Positions 55,043 through 63,888 of a DNA stretch of 64,000 nucleotides are shown one piece after another. The notes beneath the pieces were generated by a model, which searched no databases, was not told the DNA's origin, and worked only from the letters and a program-made list of their open reading frames with translations. The stretch covers positions 28,449 through 92,448 of the forward strand of contig NZ_BJUV01000014.1 of NCBI RefSeq assembly GCF_007988805.1, given 5' to 3'. The position numbers and the translations under genes were made by a program. Every line of letters begins with the position of its first letter. The stretch's first letter is position 1. The stretch is from Frigoribacterium faeni (GTDB taxonomy: Bacteria; Actinomycetota; Actinomycetes; Actinomycetales; Microbacteriaceae).

Positions 55043-56542
55043 TCAGCGGCGCGTCGACCCGAGGCTGCGCTCGAACCCGTCGGCGTCGTCGAACGGCGCC
55101 GACACGTGCCGGTGGTCGATGCCGAGCAGGGAGGCCGCGGCGGCGACGTCGCGGGCCACGTGTCCGACGCAGAGGCCCCAGTGGTGCCCGATGCCGGTGC
55201 GCGACCACTCGTCGACCCACTCGCCGGGGTCGCCGCCGAAGTCGACGCGCGAGGTCGTGTTGCCGATGGCGAGCAGCGGGCCGGGAACGACCTCGCCCTC
55301 GCTCGTGACGAACGACAGCGCGCCGTCGCGGTCCTGCCCGAGACCGAACGTCGTGACCGGACCGGGCTGCACGTCGAACTCGACGCTGACCCCGTAGCCG
55401 CGCTTGCCGTGGAAGACCCCGAGCCCGCGGAGGATCGGGCGCGACGACGAGATCGCCAGGTGCGCCGGCCCGTCGTGGCCCATCTCGACCACGTCGTCGT
55501 CGAAGTTGATCGCCTGGATCTCGGTGAACGAGCCGCCGACCCCGAGCGCCTGCGCGGCGAGCATCGCGACCGACGTGCGGAGCTCGTACTCCCCCACCGC
55601 CGGCAGCCCGCGGGCGTTGAGCAGGGACGCACCGAGGATCATCCCGGCCCCGAGCCGCTCGTGCTGCTCGCCCTCGAGACCGCGGTGGTAGTAGGCGAGC
55701 GAGTCGAGGTCGAAGTCGGCGACCAGCCGGTCGAGCCCGACCGAGACGCGGGCGCCCCAGTCGAAGTCCTCCTGGTCGACCGACGCGTCGACCTCGAACA
55801 CCTCGCGGGCGAGGGCCACGCGTTCGCGCACCTCGGCGTCGGTGACGGCGTCGACGCGCACGCGGAGGTCGTCGAACTCGAGCACCTCGACGTGCGACCC
55901 GAAGTGCGTCGAGAGCAGGGTGAGGTCGGTCGAGACGTCGAGCATGCCCGGATAGAGGTGCCCCATGAGGCCGTGACGCGCCTCCCGGAGTCTCGCCCTG
56001 ACCCCCGCCGCGTGCACCCAGCGCTCGATGCGCCGCCAGGCGCGCTCGCTGCGCAGGTGCCCGGTCACCGAGCGGAACTCGATGCCGGCCCGACGGAACA
56101 CGTTGGCGACCTCGGGCACCGGGCACTGGCCGCAGTACGCCAGCCACAGTCCGGTGTCGAACCGGTCGTGGTCCATCCTCTCGCTCGGCTGCAGGTCGAT
56201 CACGAGCACCGGCACCCCGGCCCGCTGCGCGATCGGGAGCACCATCGACGAGGTGAGGTACGTGGTCAGGAAGACGACGATGAGGTCGCAGTCGGCGGTG
56301 CGCAGCGTGTCGGCGGCGACCCGCGCCTCCTGGGCGTCCGAGATGAAGCCGGTGTCGATCACCTCGGCGTCGAGCCCGCCGAAGCGGTCGACGACGTAGC
56401 GGGTGGACTCCTGCAGCTGCGGCAGCAGCCCGGGGAACTGCGGCCAGTACGTGCCGAGACCGCCGGCGACCAGGCCGACGCGGGTGCGGCGGCGACGGAT
56501 CGGGGGCAGCAGGTCGTGGACGGCGGCGGTGCTGGTGCTCAT
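55043..56542 (-). CDS. L-fucose/L-arabinose isomerase-like protein
   Basis: A 499-residue protein of the FucI/AraA superfamily: TRVGLVAGGLGTYWPQFPGLLPQL at the N-terminus (family 'vG...g....yw'), DLIVVFLTTYLTSSMVLPIAQRAGVPVLVIDLQP, FRSVTGHLRSERAWRRIERWVHAAGVRARLREARHGLMGHLYPGMLDVSTD, and an acid-rich FTEIQAINFDDDVVEMGHDGPAHLAI with candidate metal ligands (Glu, Asp, His). Such genes often accompany rhamnose loci in actinobacteria without an assigned reaction. It lies between the transporter terminator and rhaM on the same strand. It could isomerise a related deoxysugar such as fucose. Confidence 0.75.
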   Translation of the reverse strand: MSTSTAAVHDLLPPIRRRRTRVGLVAGGLGTYWPQFPGLLPQLQESTRYVVDRFGGLDAEVIDTGFISDAQEARVAADTLRTADCDLIVVFLTTYLTSSMVLPIAQRAGVPVLVIDLQPSERMDHDRFDTGLWLAYCGQCPVPEVANVFRRAGIEFRSVTGHLRSERAWRRIERWVHAAGVRARLREARHGLMGHLYPGMLDVSTDLTLLSTHFGSHVEVLEFDDLRVRVDAVTDAEVRERVALAREVFEVDASVDQEDFDWGARVSVGLDRLVADFDLDSLAYYHRGLEGEQHERLGAGMILGASLLNARGLPAVGEYELRTSVAMLAAQALGVGGSFTEIQAINFDDDVVEMGHDGPAHLAISSSRPILRGLGVFHGKRGYGVSVEFDVQPGPVTTFGLGQDRDGALSFVTSEGEVVPGPLLAIGNTTSRVDFGGDPGEWVDEWSRTGIGHHWGLCVGHVARDVAAAASLLGIDHRHVSAPFDDADGFERSLGSTRR

Positions 56543-56622
56543 GGCGTGACGACTCCGGTGTCGACGGGGGCGCTCGCGCGCCGGACGGGCCGAGGAGGCG
56601 CGGTGCGCTCTCCGAGGGAGGG

Positions 56623-56656
56623 CGGGACCGCCGGGGTGGTCGCCCCGGCGGTCCCG
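56623..56656 (-). terminator. strong hairpin after rhaS
   Basis: CGGGACCGCCGGGG (56623-56636) and CCCCGGCGGTCCCG (56643-56656) form a perfect 14-bp stem with a 6-base loop, 10 bases past the rhaS stop. It separates the transporter genes from the isomerase-like gene, either as a terminator or as an mRNA-stabilising stem. Confidence 0.85.
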
Positions 56657-56665
56657 TGACGACGA

Positions 56666-57733
56666 CTAGAAGTCGTAGTCGTCGATGTTGTCGGCGTCGA
56701 ACTCGGTCGGCGGGCCGACGATGACGATGCCGTCGGCGCCCACGGTGCGCTCACCGAGGTCGCCGGCCGTGAAGGTGTCGCCCTCGGCGCCGGTGATGGT
56801 GCCGTCGACGAGCGCCTGGCCCGCGTAGGCGGCGACGTAGCCGAGCTGCGCCGGGTCCCAGAGGGCGAACGCCGTGACGGTGCCGTCCTTCACGAACTCG
56901 CGCATCTCGTTCGGCAGGCCGAGGCCGGTCAGCGCGACCTTGCCCTTGTACTCCGAGGTCGAGAGGTAGCGGGCGGTCGCGGCGATGCCGACCGTGGTGG
57001 GCGAGATGATGCCCTTGAGGTCGGGGTTGGCCTGCAGCAGACCCTGCGCCTCCTGGAACGACTTCGCGTCGTCGTCGTCGCCGTAGACCTTGGAGACGAT
57101 GGTGATGCCCGCGTAGTCGGGGTTCGTGTCGACCTCCTCCTCGATGTACTTGATCCACTCGTTCTGGTTCGTGGCGTTCGCCGTGGCCGAGAGGATCGCG
57201 ATGTCGCCCTCGCCGCCGATCTGCTCGCTCATCTGACGGATCTGGATCAGGGCGACGTCCTTCGCCTCCACCTGGCTGATGAACACGTCGCGGTAGTCGG
57301 GGTTCGTGTCGGAGTCGAACGCGACGATCTTCGCTCCGCCGTCCCGCGCCTCCTGCAGGGCCGGGCCGACCGCGTCGGGGTCGTTGGCCGCGATCACGAT
57401 GACCTTGGTGCCCTGCTGCGTGAGCGTGTTGATGAAGGTGACCTGCGACGAGGCGCTGGCCTCGAGCGGGCCGACGACGCTGTAGTCGTAGCCGATGGCC
57501 TTCGAGGCCTCCTCGCCGCCGCCGAGCACGACGTCGGTGTACGGGTTGTTGAGCTGCTTGGGCACGAAGGCGATCGACTCGGCGCCGCCGGAGCCGGAGC
57601 CCGACGAGGCGTCGTCGCCGCCGGAGCCGGCGGTGAGGGCGCAGCCCGAGGTGACCAGCGCGACGCCGGCGAGCGCGGCCGCGGCGGCCACGGCGCGGCG
57701 CACGGTGCGCCTCGTGGAGGTGGTGAACATCAT
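56666..57733 (-). CDS. rhaS: rhamnose ABC transporter substrate-binding lipoprotein
   Basis: A 355-residue periplasmic-binding-type lipoprotein. The twin-basic N-terminus and hydrophobic core end in lipobox VTSGC (Cys about residue 31), followed by a Gly/Ser linker. The sugar-binding fold has IAFVPKQLNNPYTDVVLGGGEEASKAIGYDY, FINTLTQQGTKVIVIAANDPDAVGPAL, AKIVAFDSDTNPDYRDVFISQ, ILSATANATNQNEWIKYIEEE and GIISPTTVGIAATARYL, matching the RhaS group. AAGGA precedes the double ATG. It is the last transporter gene, directly before the hairpin at 56623. Confidence 0.92.
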   Translation of the reverse strand: MMFTTSTRRTVRRAVAAAAALAGVALVTSGCALTAGSGGDDASSGSGSGGAESIAFVPKQLNNPYTDVVLGGGEEASKAIGYDYSVVGPLEASASSQVTFINTLTQQGTKVIVIAANDPDAVGPALQEARDGGAKIVAFDSDTNPDYRDVFISQVEAKDVALIQIRQMSEQIGGEGDIAILSATANATNQNEWIKYIEEEVDTNPDYAGITIVSKVYGDDDDAKSFQEAQGLLQANPDLKGIISPTTVGIAATARYLSTSEYKGKVALTGLGLPNEMREFVKDGTVTAFALWDPAQLGYVAAYAGQALVDGTITGAEGDTFTAGDLGERTVGADGIVIVGPPTEFDADNIDDYDF

Positions 57734-57806
57734 CGTTCCGTCCTTTGCTGTGTGGGGTGATGCGTGGGGGTGGGTCGGGTGGTGCGGACTGGGGGGCCCG
57801 TCGGGG

Positions 57807-58940
57807 TCAGGCCGAGGCGACCGCCGAGGCGGCGAGCACGTCTCTCGCGGCCCGTCGTGACCGGCGTCTCTCGCGGACGACCGCGATGAGGCTGGGGGCG
57901 ACGACGCTGCCGACGAGCAGCAGGCCGGTGACGACGTTGAGCACGACGTCGCTGATTCCGCCGAGCCGCAGCGCGTAGCTGACGCTCGAGATGATCAGCA
58001 CGCCGGCGACGACGCCGGGGATCGAGCCGCGGCCGCCGAAGATCGAGACCCCGCCGAGCAGCACGGCCGCGATGACCGCGAGCTCGATGCCGGTCGCGTT
58101 GTCGCTGCGGGCGCTCGAGTAGCGGAGGGTCCAGTAGATGCCGACGAGGGCGGAGACGACGCCGGTGGCGACGAACATCCAGAACTTGGCGCGGCCGACG
58201 CGCACGCCGACGAAGCTCGCGGCCTCCTTGCTGAAGCCGATGGCCGGCAGCGCGCGCCCGAACGAGCTGAAGTGCAGCAGCACCCCGAAGAACACGACGA
58301 TCACGGCGACGCCGATCATGACGGTGGGGATGCCGGTGCCCCCGATCTTCGAGGTGAAGAACGCCGTCAGAGCGGGCGGGAAGTTCGCGACCGCGTTGTC
58401 GCCGATCACGACGAGCGCGAGTCCGCGGTAGAGCGCGAGCGTGCCGATGGTCACGGCGAGCGACGGCAGGCCGACGGCGGTGACGAGCAGGCCGTTCAAC
58501 GCCCCGCAGCCGATGCCGATCAGCACGCAGACGACGAAGATCTCGGGGATGCCCCACCCGGCCGCCCAGAGCACGCCCATCGCGGCGCTGGTCAGACCGG
58601 CCGTGCTGGCGACCGAGAGGTCGATCTCGCCGGTGATGATGACGAGGGCCATCGGCATCGCGATCATCAGGATCGGGATCGCGTCGAGCAGCAGGAACCC
58701 CGTGGTCTGCACGCTGGCGAACCGCGGGACGGTCAGCGCGCAGACGATCAGCGTGCCGAGCAGCGCGTAGATCATGATCGCGCCGCGGCCGGTCAGCCGA
58801 CGCCGCCGGCGGAGCTTCCGCTCGGCGGCCGACTCGGGATCGCGGCGGATGGCCGGGGCCTCGCGAACGGGAGCCGAGGAGGCGCGGCCCGCGTCGGCGA
58901 CGCCGGTCGCCGGGGTCGAGGTGGTGGTCTGGTCAGGCAT
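57807..58940 (-). CDS. rhamnose ABC transporter permease (RhaQ-like)
   Basis: A 377-residue BPD_transp_2 permease with about ten membrane segments after a 50-residue cytoplasmic N-terminus. It has the EAA-type/ribose-permease signature ITGEIDLSVASTAGLTSAA, CGALNGLLVTAVGLPSLAVTIGTLALYRGLAL and VIAAVLLGGVSIFGGRGSIPGVVAGVL. It pairs with the second permease, overlapping it by 8 bases. Which of the two corresponds to RhaP or RhaQ cannot be decided from sequence alone. Confidence 0.88.
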   Translation of the reverse strand: MPDQTTTSTPATGVADAGRASSAPVREAPAIRRDPESAAERKLRRRRRLTGRGAIMIYALLGTLIVCALTVPRFASVQTTGFLLLDAIPILMIAMPMALVIITGEIDLSVASTAGLTSAAMGVLWAAGWGIPEIFVVCVLIGIGCGALNGLLVTAVGLPSLAVTIGTLALYRGLALVVIGDNAVANFPPALTAFFTSKIGGTGIPTVMIGVAVIVVFFGVLLHFSSFGRALPAIGFSKEAASFVGVRVGRAKFWMFVATGVVSALVGIYWTLRYSSARSDNATGIELAVIAAVLLGGVSIFGGRGSIPGVVAGVLIISSVSYALRLGGISDVVLNVVTGLLLVGSVVAPSLIAVVRERRRSRRAARDVLAASAVASA

Positions 58941-59964
58941 GCGTGGCCTCGCTCGTGCGGAGTCGTCTTGCCTTGCGGATCGAGGCGATCCGTTCGACGA
59001 GGATGGCGGTCAGGATGAGGATGCCGACGATGGCCTGCTGCCAGAACTTGTCGACGCCGAGCGCGGTCAGGCTGCTCGTGATGGTGGTGAGCAGCACGGC
59101 GCCGATCGCGGCGCCGACGACGCTGCCCGAGCCGCCGAAGATGGCGATGCCGCCGACGACGGCCGCGGCCACGATGTCGAGCTCGAGACCCGTGCCGGTG
59201 GTCGCGCCGACCGAGTTGAAGCGCGAGGCGTAGAGCACTCCGGCGAGCCCGGTCAGCGTGCCGTTGAGGACGAACGCGGTCAGCACGCGGCGGCTGACCG
59301 GGATGCCGAAGAGGCGGGCGGCCTGATCGTCGGAGCCGATCGCGTAGAGGTCGCGCCCCGGCCGGGTGCGGGCCAGGAAGACCGCGACGAGCACGACCAC
59401 GACGATCGCGATGACCGTGATGATCGGGACGCCGAGCACCGTGTCGACCGACAGGCGGCCGAACGCGGCGGGGCGGTCCCCGGCGAAGTACTGCTGGCCG
59501 CCGGCCCAGGCGTTGTTGACGCCCCGGTAGATGTAGAGCATGCCGAGGGTGATCACGAGCGACGGCACCCGGGCCACCGTGACGAGGAAACCGTTGATCG
59601 CCCCGAGCAGAGCGCCGAGGGCGAGCCCGATGAGGAAGACGAACACGATCGGGATGTCGGGTGCGGCGGCGAACACCGACCCGGTGCCGAAGGCGACCAG
59701 GCCGAGGATCGAGCCGACCGAGAGATCGATGTTGTTCGTGATGATCACGGTGCCGAGGCCGACGGCCATGATCACCGTGATCGTCGCGTTGAGCATGAGG
59801 TCCTTGACGCCCTGCGCCGACAGGAACAGCGGGTTCGCGATCGTGGTGATGATCACCAGGGCCACCAGGGCGGACGCGACGGGCACCTCGCGCTGGCGGA
59901 CCAGCGTGCCGAAGGGGTTGCGCCTCGTCGGGGTGCTCGGGGCGAGGGCGTGCGAGGTCGTCAT
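58933..59964 (-). CDS. rhamnose ABC transporter permease (RhaP-like)
   Basis: A 343-residue BPD_transp_2 permease: VGLGTVIITNNIDLSVGSILGLVAFGTG, LGALLGAINGFLVTVARVPSLVITLGMLYIYRGV, DLYAIGSDDQAARLFGIPVSR (cytoplasmic coupling helix region) and AAAVVGGIAIFGGSGSVVGAAIGAVLL. The ATG 59964 overlaps the rhaT stop (ATGA), and the 3' end overlaps the second permease, so rhaT-P-Q-S form one tightly coupled operon. Confidence 0.88.
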   Translation of the reverse strand: MTTSHALAPSTPTRRNPFGTLVRQREVPVASALVALVIITTIANPLFLSAQGVKDLMLNATITVIMAVGLGTVIITNNIDLSVGSILGLVAFGTGSVFAAAPDIPIVFVFLIGLALGALLGAINGFLVTVARVPSLVITLGMLYIYRGVNNAWAGGQQYFAGDRPAAFGRLSVDTVLGVPIITVIAIVVVVLVAVFLARTRPGRDLYAIGSDDQAARLFGIPVSRRVLTAFVLNGTLTGLAGVLYASRFNSVGATTGTGLELDIVAAAVVGGIAIFGGSGSVVGAAIGAVLLTTITSSLTALGVDKFWQQAIVGILILTAILVERIASIRKARRLRTSEATHA

Positions 59965-61583
59965 CGGGCGGTCTCCGTGGTCGGGGTGGCGGGTCCGCCG
60001 GTGGCGCCGCTCGTGGCGGCCGAGGCGCCGACGGCGGCCGGTTCGGCGCCGACGACGGCGGGTTCGGCGCCGGTGGCGGCGTGCATCACCGTCTCGGGCG
60101 TGGCGTCGGCGCGGTCGAGGGTCGCGGTGAGGCGCCCCTCGTGCATCACGAGCACCCGGTCGGCCATGCCGAGCACCTCGGGCAGCTCGGACGAGATCAT
60201 CAGCACGGCGATGCCGCGGCCGGCGAGGTCGCTGATCAGACGGTGCACCTCGCTCTTGGTGCCGACGTCGATGCCGCGGGTGGGCTCGTCGACGATCAGG
60301 AACGAGGGATCGGTCGCCAGCCACTTGGCCAGCACGACCTTCTGCTGATTGCCGCCGGACAGGGTGGACACGGCCAGCTCCTGGCTGCCGGTCTTGACCT
60401 GCAGGCGGCGCGACCAGTCGGCCGCCGCCTCGCGCTCGCGTCGAGCGCTGACCAGGCCGAGGCGGCTGAGGGTCGACCGCAGGGTCAGCGTCGTGTTGCG
60501 GCTGACCGACATGTCCATGACGAGGCCCTGCTTGCGGCGGTCCTCCGGGACGAAGCCGATGCCCGCCTTGATCGAGGCCAACGGGTCGCGGGGGGCCAGC
60601 CGTCGCCCGCCGATCGTCACCGAGCCGGCGTCGTAGCGGTCGATGCCGAACAGGGCCCGGGCGACCTCGGTGCGGCCCGCTCCGACCAGACCGGCGAGCC
60701 CGACGATCTCGCCGGCCCGCACCTCGAACGAGATGTCGTGGAAGACGCCCGCTCGCGTCAGACCGTCGACGCTGACGACGATGTCGCCGACCCGCGCCTC
60801 CTGCTTGGGGAACAGCTGGTCGACGTCGCGGCCGACCATGGAGCGCACGATCTCGTTCGTGGTCACCTCGCTCGTGGCGTGCTCGGAGATGAAGGCGCCG
60901 TCGCGCATGACGGTGATGCGATCGCTGAGACCGAAGACCTCGTCGAAGCGGTGCGAGATGAACATGATGGCGCTTCCGCGGTCGCGGAGGGCCCGGGCGA
61001 CGCCGAACAGGCGCTCGACCTCGACGCCGCTGAGGGCGGCCGTCGGCTCGTCCATGATCAGCACCTTGGCGTCGAGCGAGATGGCCTTGGCGATCTCGAT
61101 GATCTGCTGGTCGGCGATCGAGAGCCCCTCGGCGACGCGGTCGGGGTCGATCGGCACGCCGAGTCGCTCGAAGAGCGCGCGGGCGTCGGCGCGCATCGCG
61201 GCCCGGTCGATGAACCCGAGGCGCGTGGTCGGCTGCCGGCCGATGAAGATGTTCTCGGCGACGGTCAGGTCGGGGAACAGCGTCGGCTCCTGGTAGATGA
61301 CGCTGACGCCGGCGGCCTTGCTCTCGGCCGGGCTGCGGAACACGATGGGGTGCCCGTCGAAGAGGAAGTCGCCGCTGTCGGGCTGGTGCACGCCGGCGAG
61401 GATCTTCACCATCGTCGACTTGCCCGCGCCGTTCTCGCCGACCAGCGCGTTGATCTCGCCGGCCCGCAGCTGGACGCTGCCGCTGGACAGGGCCACGACC
61501 GCCCCGAACGTCTTGCGGGCGTCGCGCAGTTCGAGCACCGGGGCCGTCGGCGACAGCCCGCCGGATGTGGCTTCGATCGTCAT
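59961..61583 (-). CDS. rhaT: rhamnose ABC transporter ATP-binding protein
   Basis: A 540-residue protein with two ABC domains in tandem (RbsA/MglA type). Domain 1 has Walker A GENGAGKST, Q-loop IYQEPTLF, signature LSIADQQ and Walker B VLIMDEPTAAL. Domain 2 has the degenerate A loop GLVGAGRTEVARALFG, signature LSGGNQQK and Walker B FLIVDEPTRGID. It ends in a ~40-residue Ala/Gly/Thr tail that is not part of the fold. ATG 61583 opens the transporter operon just downstream of the LacI-type operator candidate. Confidence 0.93.
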   Translation of the reverse strand: MTIEATSGGLSPTAPVLELRDARKTFGAVVALSSGSVQLRAGEINALVGENGAGKSTMVKILAGVHQPDSGDFLFDGHPIVFRSPAESKAAGVSVIYQEPTLFPDLTVAENIFIGRQPTTRLGFIDRAAMRADARALFERLGVPIDPDRVAEGLSIADQQIIEIAKAISLDAKVLIMDEPTAALSGVEVERLFGVARALRDRGSAIMFISHRFDEVFGLSDRITVMRDGAFISEHATSEVTTNEIVRSMVGRDVDQLFPKQEARVGDIVVSVDGLTRAGVFHDISFEVRAGEIVGLAGLVGAGRTEVARALFGIDRYDAGSVTIGGRRLAPRDPLASIKAGIGFVPEDRRKQGLVMDMSVSRNTTLTLRSTLSRLGLVSARREREAAADWSRRLQVKTGSQELAVSTLSGGNQQKVVLAKWLATDPSFLIVDEPTRGIDVGTKSEVHRLISDLAGRGIAVLMISSELPEVLGMADRVLVMHEGRLTATLDRADATPETVMHAATGAEPAVVGAEPAAVGASAATSGATGGPATPTTETAR

Positions 61584-61619
61584 CGATCGTTCTCCTCGTC
61601 GTTCTCGTCATCGAGAAAG

Positions 61620-61632
61620 TGAATCGTTTCAA
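61620..61632. promoter_or_regulatory. candidate LacI-type operator upstream of rhaT
   Basis: TGAATCGTTTCAA at 61620-61632 is identical in core to the site before rhaM (54987-55000). It lies 37 bases before the rhaT ATG, in the divergent region shared with the LacI-family gene, and so could serve both promoters. Confidence 0.8.
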
Positions 61633-61760
61633 GTTCGGTTCGTGCCGACTGTAGGGGCAGACGATCGTCGACGTCAAGAGCCGTCGCTCGGGTGTCGGTC
61701 ACAGGTCGGTCACGGGCGTGGCACACTCGTCGGAGACCACGCGACGACCGGGGAGGCGCG

Positions 61761-62759
61761 ATGAGGCAGGCGAGCATCCGCGACGTCGCCGAGACGGCCG
61801 GCGTCTCGGTCGGCACGGTGTCGAACGTGCTGAACAACCCCGCCAAGGTCAGCGAATCGACCATCGCCCGGGTGAGCGACGCCATCGCGACCCTCGGCTT
61901 CGTCCGCAACGACGCCGCCCGCCAGCTGCGGGGCGGCGACAGCCGGGTGATCGGGCTGATCATCCTCGACGGGGGCAACCCGTTCTTCACCGACGTCGCC
62001 CGCGGCGCCGAGGCGGCCGCCGAGACCTCGGGCCGGGTGATCCTGCTGGGCAACAGCGACCAGCTCGTCGAGCGCGAGGCCCACTACCTCGACCTGTTCG
62101 ACGAGCGTCGCGTGATGGGGATCCTCATCTCGCCCGTCGGCGACGTGTCCGACCGGTTGCGTCGACTCCGCCGGCGCGGCATGCCCGCCGTCCTCGTCGA
62201 CCGCCGGGCCGACCTCACGGAGTTCTCGTCGGTGTCGGTCGACGACGTGCGGGGCGGGTACCTGGCGACGGAGCACCTCCTCGGTCTCGGTCGACGTCGC
62301 ATCGCCTTCGTCGGCGGGCCGAGCGACCTGCAGCAGGTGGCCGACCGTCTCGAGGGGGCGCGGGCGGCCGTCGCGGCGGTGCCCGGCGCGACCCTCGAGG
62401 TCGTCGAGGTCGCCGCCCTGACCGTGCAGAACGGGCGCGAGGCCGCCGCCGCCCTGGCCCGCCGCCCGCTCGACCGACGGCCCGACGCGGTGTTCGCCGC
62501 CAACGACCTGGCCGCGATGGGCGTGCTCCAGGCGCTCGTCATGCAGGGCGACGTGCGGGTGCCCGACGACATCGACTTCGCCCGCGCCGCCGTGGTGCCC
62601 CTCAGCTCGGTCCGCCAGCCCAGCGCGCTGATCGGCCAGACCGCCGTCGAGATCCTGGGCGACGAGGCGGACGACCCCGAGCGGGCTCCGCGGCAGATCG
62701 TGTTCGAGCCGGAGCTCGTGGTGCGCGAGAGCACGACGCCGGGGGTCTCGGCCGGCTGA
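61761..62759 (+). CDS. LacI-family regulator of the rhamnose genes (with probable small deletion)
   Basis: A 332-residue LacI protein. The HTH and hinge MRQASIRDVAETAGVSVGTVSNVLNNPAKVSESTIARVSDAIATLGFVRNDAARQLRGG are intact. The effector domain has VIGLIILDGGNPFFTDVARGAE, VRGGYLATEHLLGLGRRRIAFVGG and PDAVFAANDLAAMGVLQAL. After VPDD the chain reads VPDDIDFARAAVVPLSSVRQP, where the family almost always has VPDDI.IVGYDDIdfa. Eight residues are missing, consistent with deletion between two GACGACATC repeats (now a single copy at 62565-62573). The protein may still bind DNA but sense its ligand poorly. Confidence 0.88.
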   Translation: MRQASIRDVAETAGVSVGTVSNVLNNPAKVSESTIARVSDAIATLGFVRNDAARQLRGGDSRVIGLIILDGGNPFFTDVARGAEAAAETSGRVILLGNSDQLVEREAHYLDLFDERRVMGILISPVGDVSDRLRRLRRRGMPAVLVDRRADLTEFSSVSVDDVRGGYLATEHLLGLGRRRIAFVGGPSDLQQVADRLEGARAAVAAVPGATLEVVEVAALTVQNGREAAAALARRPLDRRPDAVFAANDLAAMGVLQALVMQGDVRVPDDIDFARAAVVPLSSVRQPSALIGQTAVEILGDEADDPERAPRQIVFEPELVVRESTTPGVSAG

Positions 62760-62790
62760 GCCGCGCCTCCTCGGCCCGGGGTGCCGCTGC

Positions 62791-63262
62791 TGCGCACCGC
62801 ACCGCGTTCCGTGCACCGCACCGCGTTCCGCGCAACGCACCGCCTTTCGTGCACCGCACCGCGTTCCGCGCAACGCACCGCCTTTCGTACAGCGCACCGG
62901 GACTAGACACGGTGCCGCGCACGAGACACGGTGCGCAGCCCGCGCCGCGGGGTTCGCGCGGCGCTGCACCGCGTCTCGTGCACCGCACCGCCCTCCGTGC
63001 ACCGCACCGCGTTCCGTGCAGCGCACCGCCTTTCGTGCAGCGCACCGGGTTGCGAGGCACGGCGCCGGTCCGCACCGCCTTTCGTGCAGCGCACCGGCTC
63101 TAGACCCGGTGCCGCGCACGAAACACGGTGCGCAGCCCGCGCCGCGGGGTTCGCGCGGCGCTGCACCGCATTCCGTGCAGCGCACCGCGCTCCGTGCACT
63201 GCACCGCGTTCCGTGCACCGCACCGCCTCTCGTGCACCGCACCGGGACTAGACACGGTGCGG
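62791..63262. repeat. 19-bp iteron arrays with three CTAG-centred inverted repeats
   Basis: The spacer after the LacI gene is built of 19-bp units of the types TGCACCGCACCGCGTTCCG and CGCAACGCACCGCCTTTCG, at first strictly alternating (62792-62892). The units run into palindromes GCACCG...CTAG...CGGTGC with CTAG at 62903, 63100 and 63248. A block of ~58 bp (CGCACGA...CGGGGTTCGCGC) occurs at 62913-62970 and again at 63112-63168, so ~200 bp has been duplicated. No gene is visible here. Confidence 0.9.
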
Positions 63263-63296
63263 TGTTCCGATCGCGGTGCGGCGGGCTCGCGGCGGG

Positions 63297-63797
63297 TCAG
63301 CCCTCGAGCAGGGGGCGGCAGTCGCCGAGGGCGGACACGTCGCGTGGATCCGGGCAGAGCGTGCCCGTCCAGGAACCGTCGACTCCCCCACCGTACGAGT
63401 CGAACGCCGTCGTCGTGAAAGTCTCGACGCCCTCGATCCCCGGACCGACGAACGCGAACGACACAATCGGGTCACCCTCGGTCGTCGGCGCCGACCAGGC
63501 GAGTTCGGCGGAGGCCCCCGCCGCGGAGGCATCGGCGAGGCAGTCGAGGGCGGACCGGGGCAACTCGTCACCCTGCTGCACCGCGAACTCGCCGCAGGTC
63601 TCGGTGGCGTCGCCCGAGCGGACCATCCCACCGGCGTTCTCGAGCGCCCGAGCGGCGGCGATCGGATCGTCGGGCGCGCCTCCCGGTCCGTTCGCGGCGG
63701 TCTGCGCGCACGAGGCGAGCCCGAGCCCCAGCAGCGCGCAGAGCACGGCGACGGCGGACCCCGTAGCAAGCGCCGCCCGCCTCGATGGTGCGTCCAT
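63297..63797 (-). CDS. small secreted lipoprotein
   Basis: A 166-residue lipoprotein. It has a basic start MDAPSRRAA, a hydrophobic core AVLCALLGLGLASC with lipobox LASC (Cys about residue 30) and then an Ala/Gly-rich mature domain. That domain has four further Cys (TCGEF, LDCLAD, TLCPD and DCRPLLEG), which probably form two disulfides. AAGGGGG precedes ATG 63797. I do not recognise the family. The gene is boxed between two iteron/CTAG repeats (62791-63262 and 63889-63947). Confidence 0.7.
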   Translation of the reverse strand: MDAPSRRAALATGSAVAVLCALLGLGLASCAQTAANGPGGAPDDPIAAARALENAGGMVRSGDATETCGEFAVQQGDELPRSALDCLADASAAGASAELAWSAPTTEGDPIVSFAFVGPGIEGVETFTTTAFDSYGGGVDGSWTGTLCPDPRDVSALGDCRPLLEG

Positions 63798-63888
63798 GTG
63801 CGACCCCCTTCCGCTCAGCGAACCAAGCCGCCGCTCTGCTGACAAGGGCCCGGCGCGTCTCGTGACCTCTTCGTGACGACCGCACCGC

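Noticed and set aside
62791..63262. CRISPR-like periodic repeats
   Set aside because: The 19-bp units abut each other without unique spacers, and no cas gene is near.
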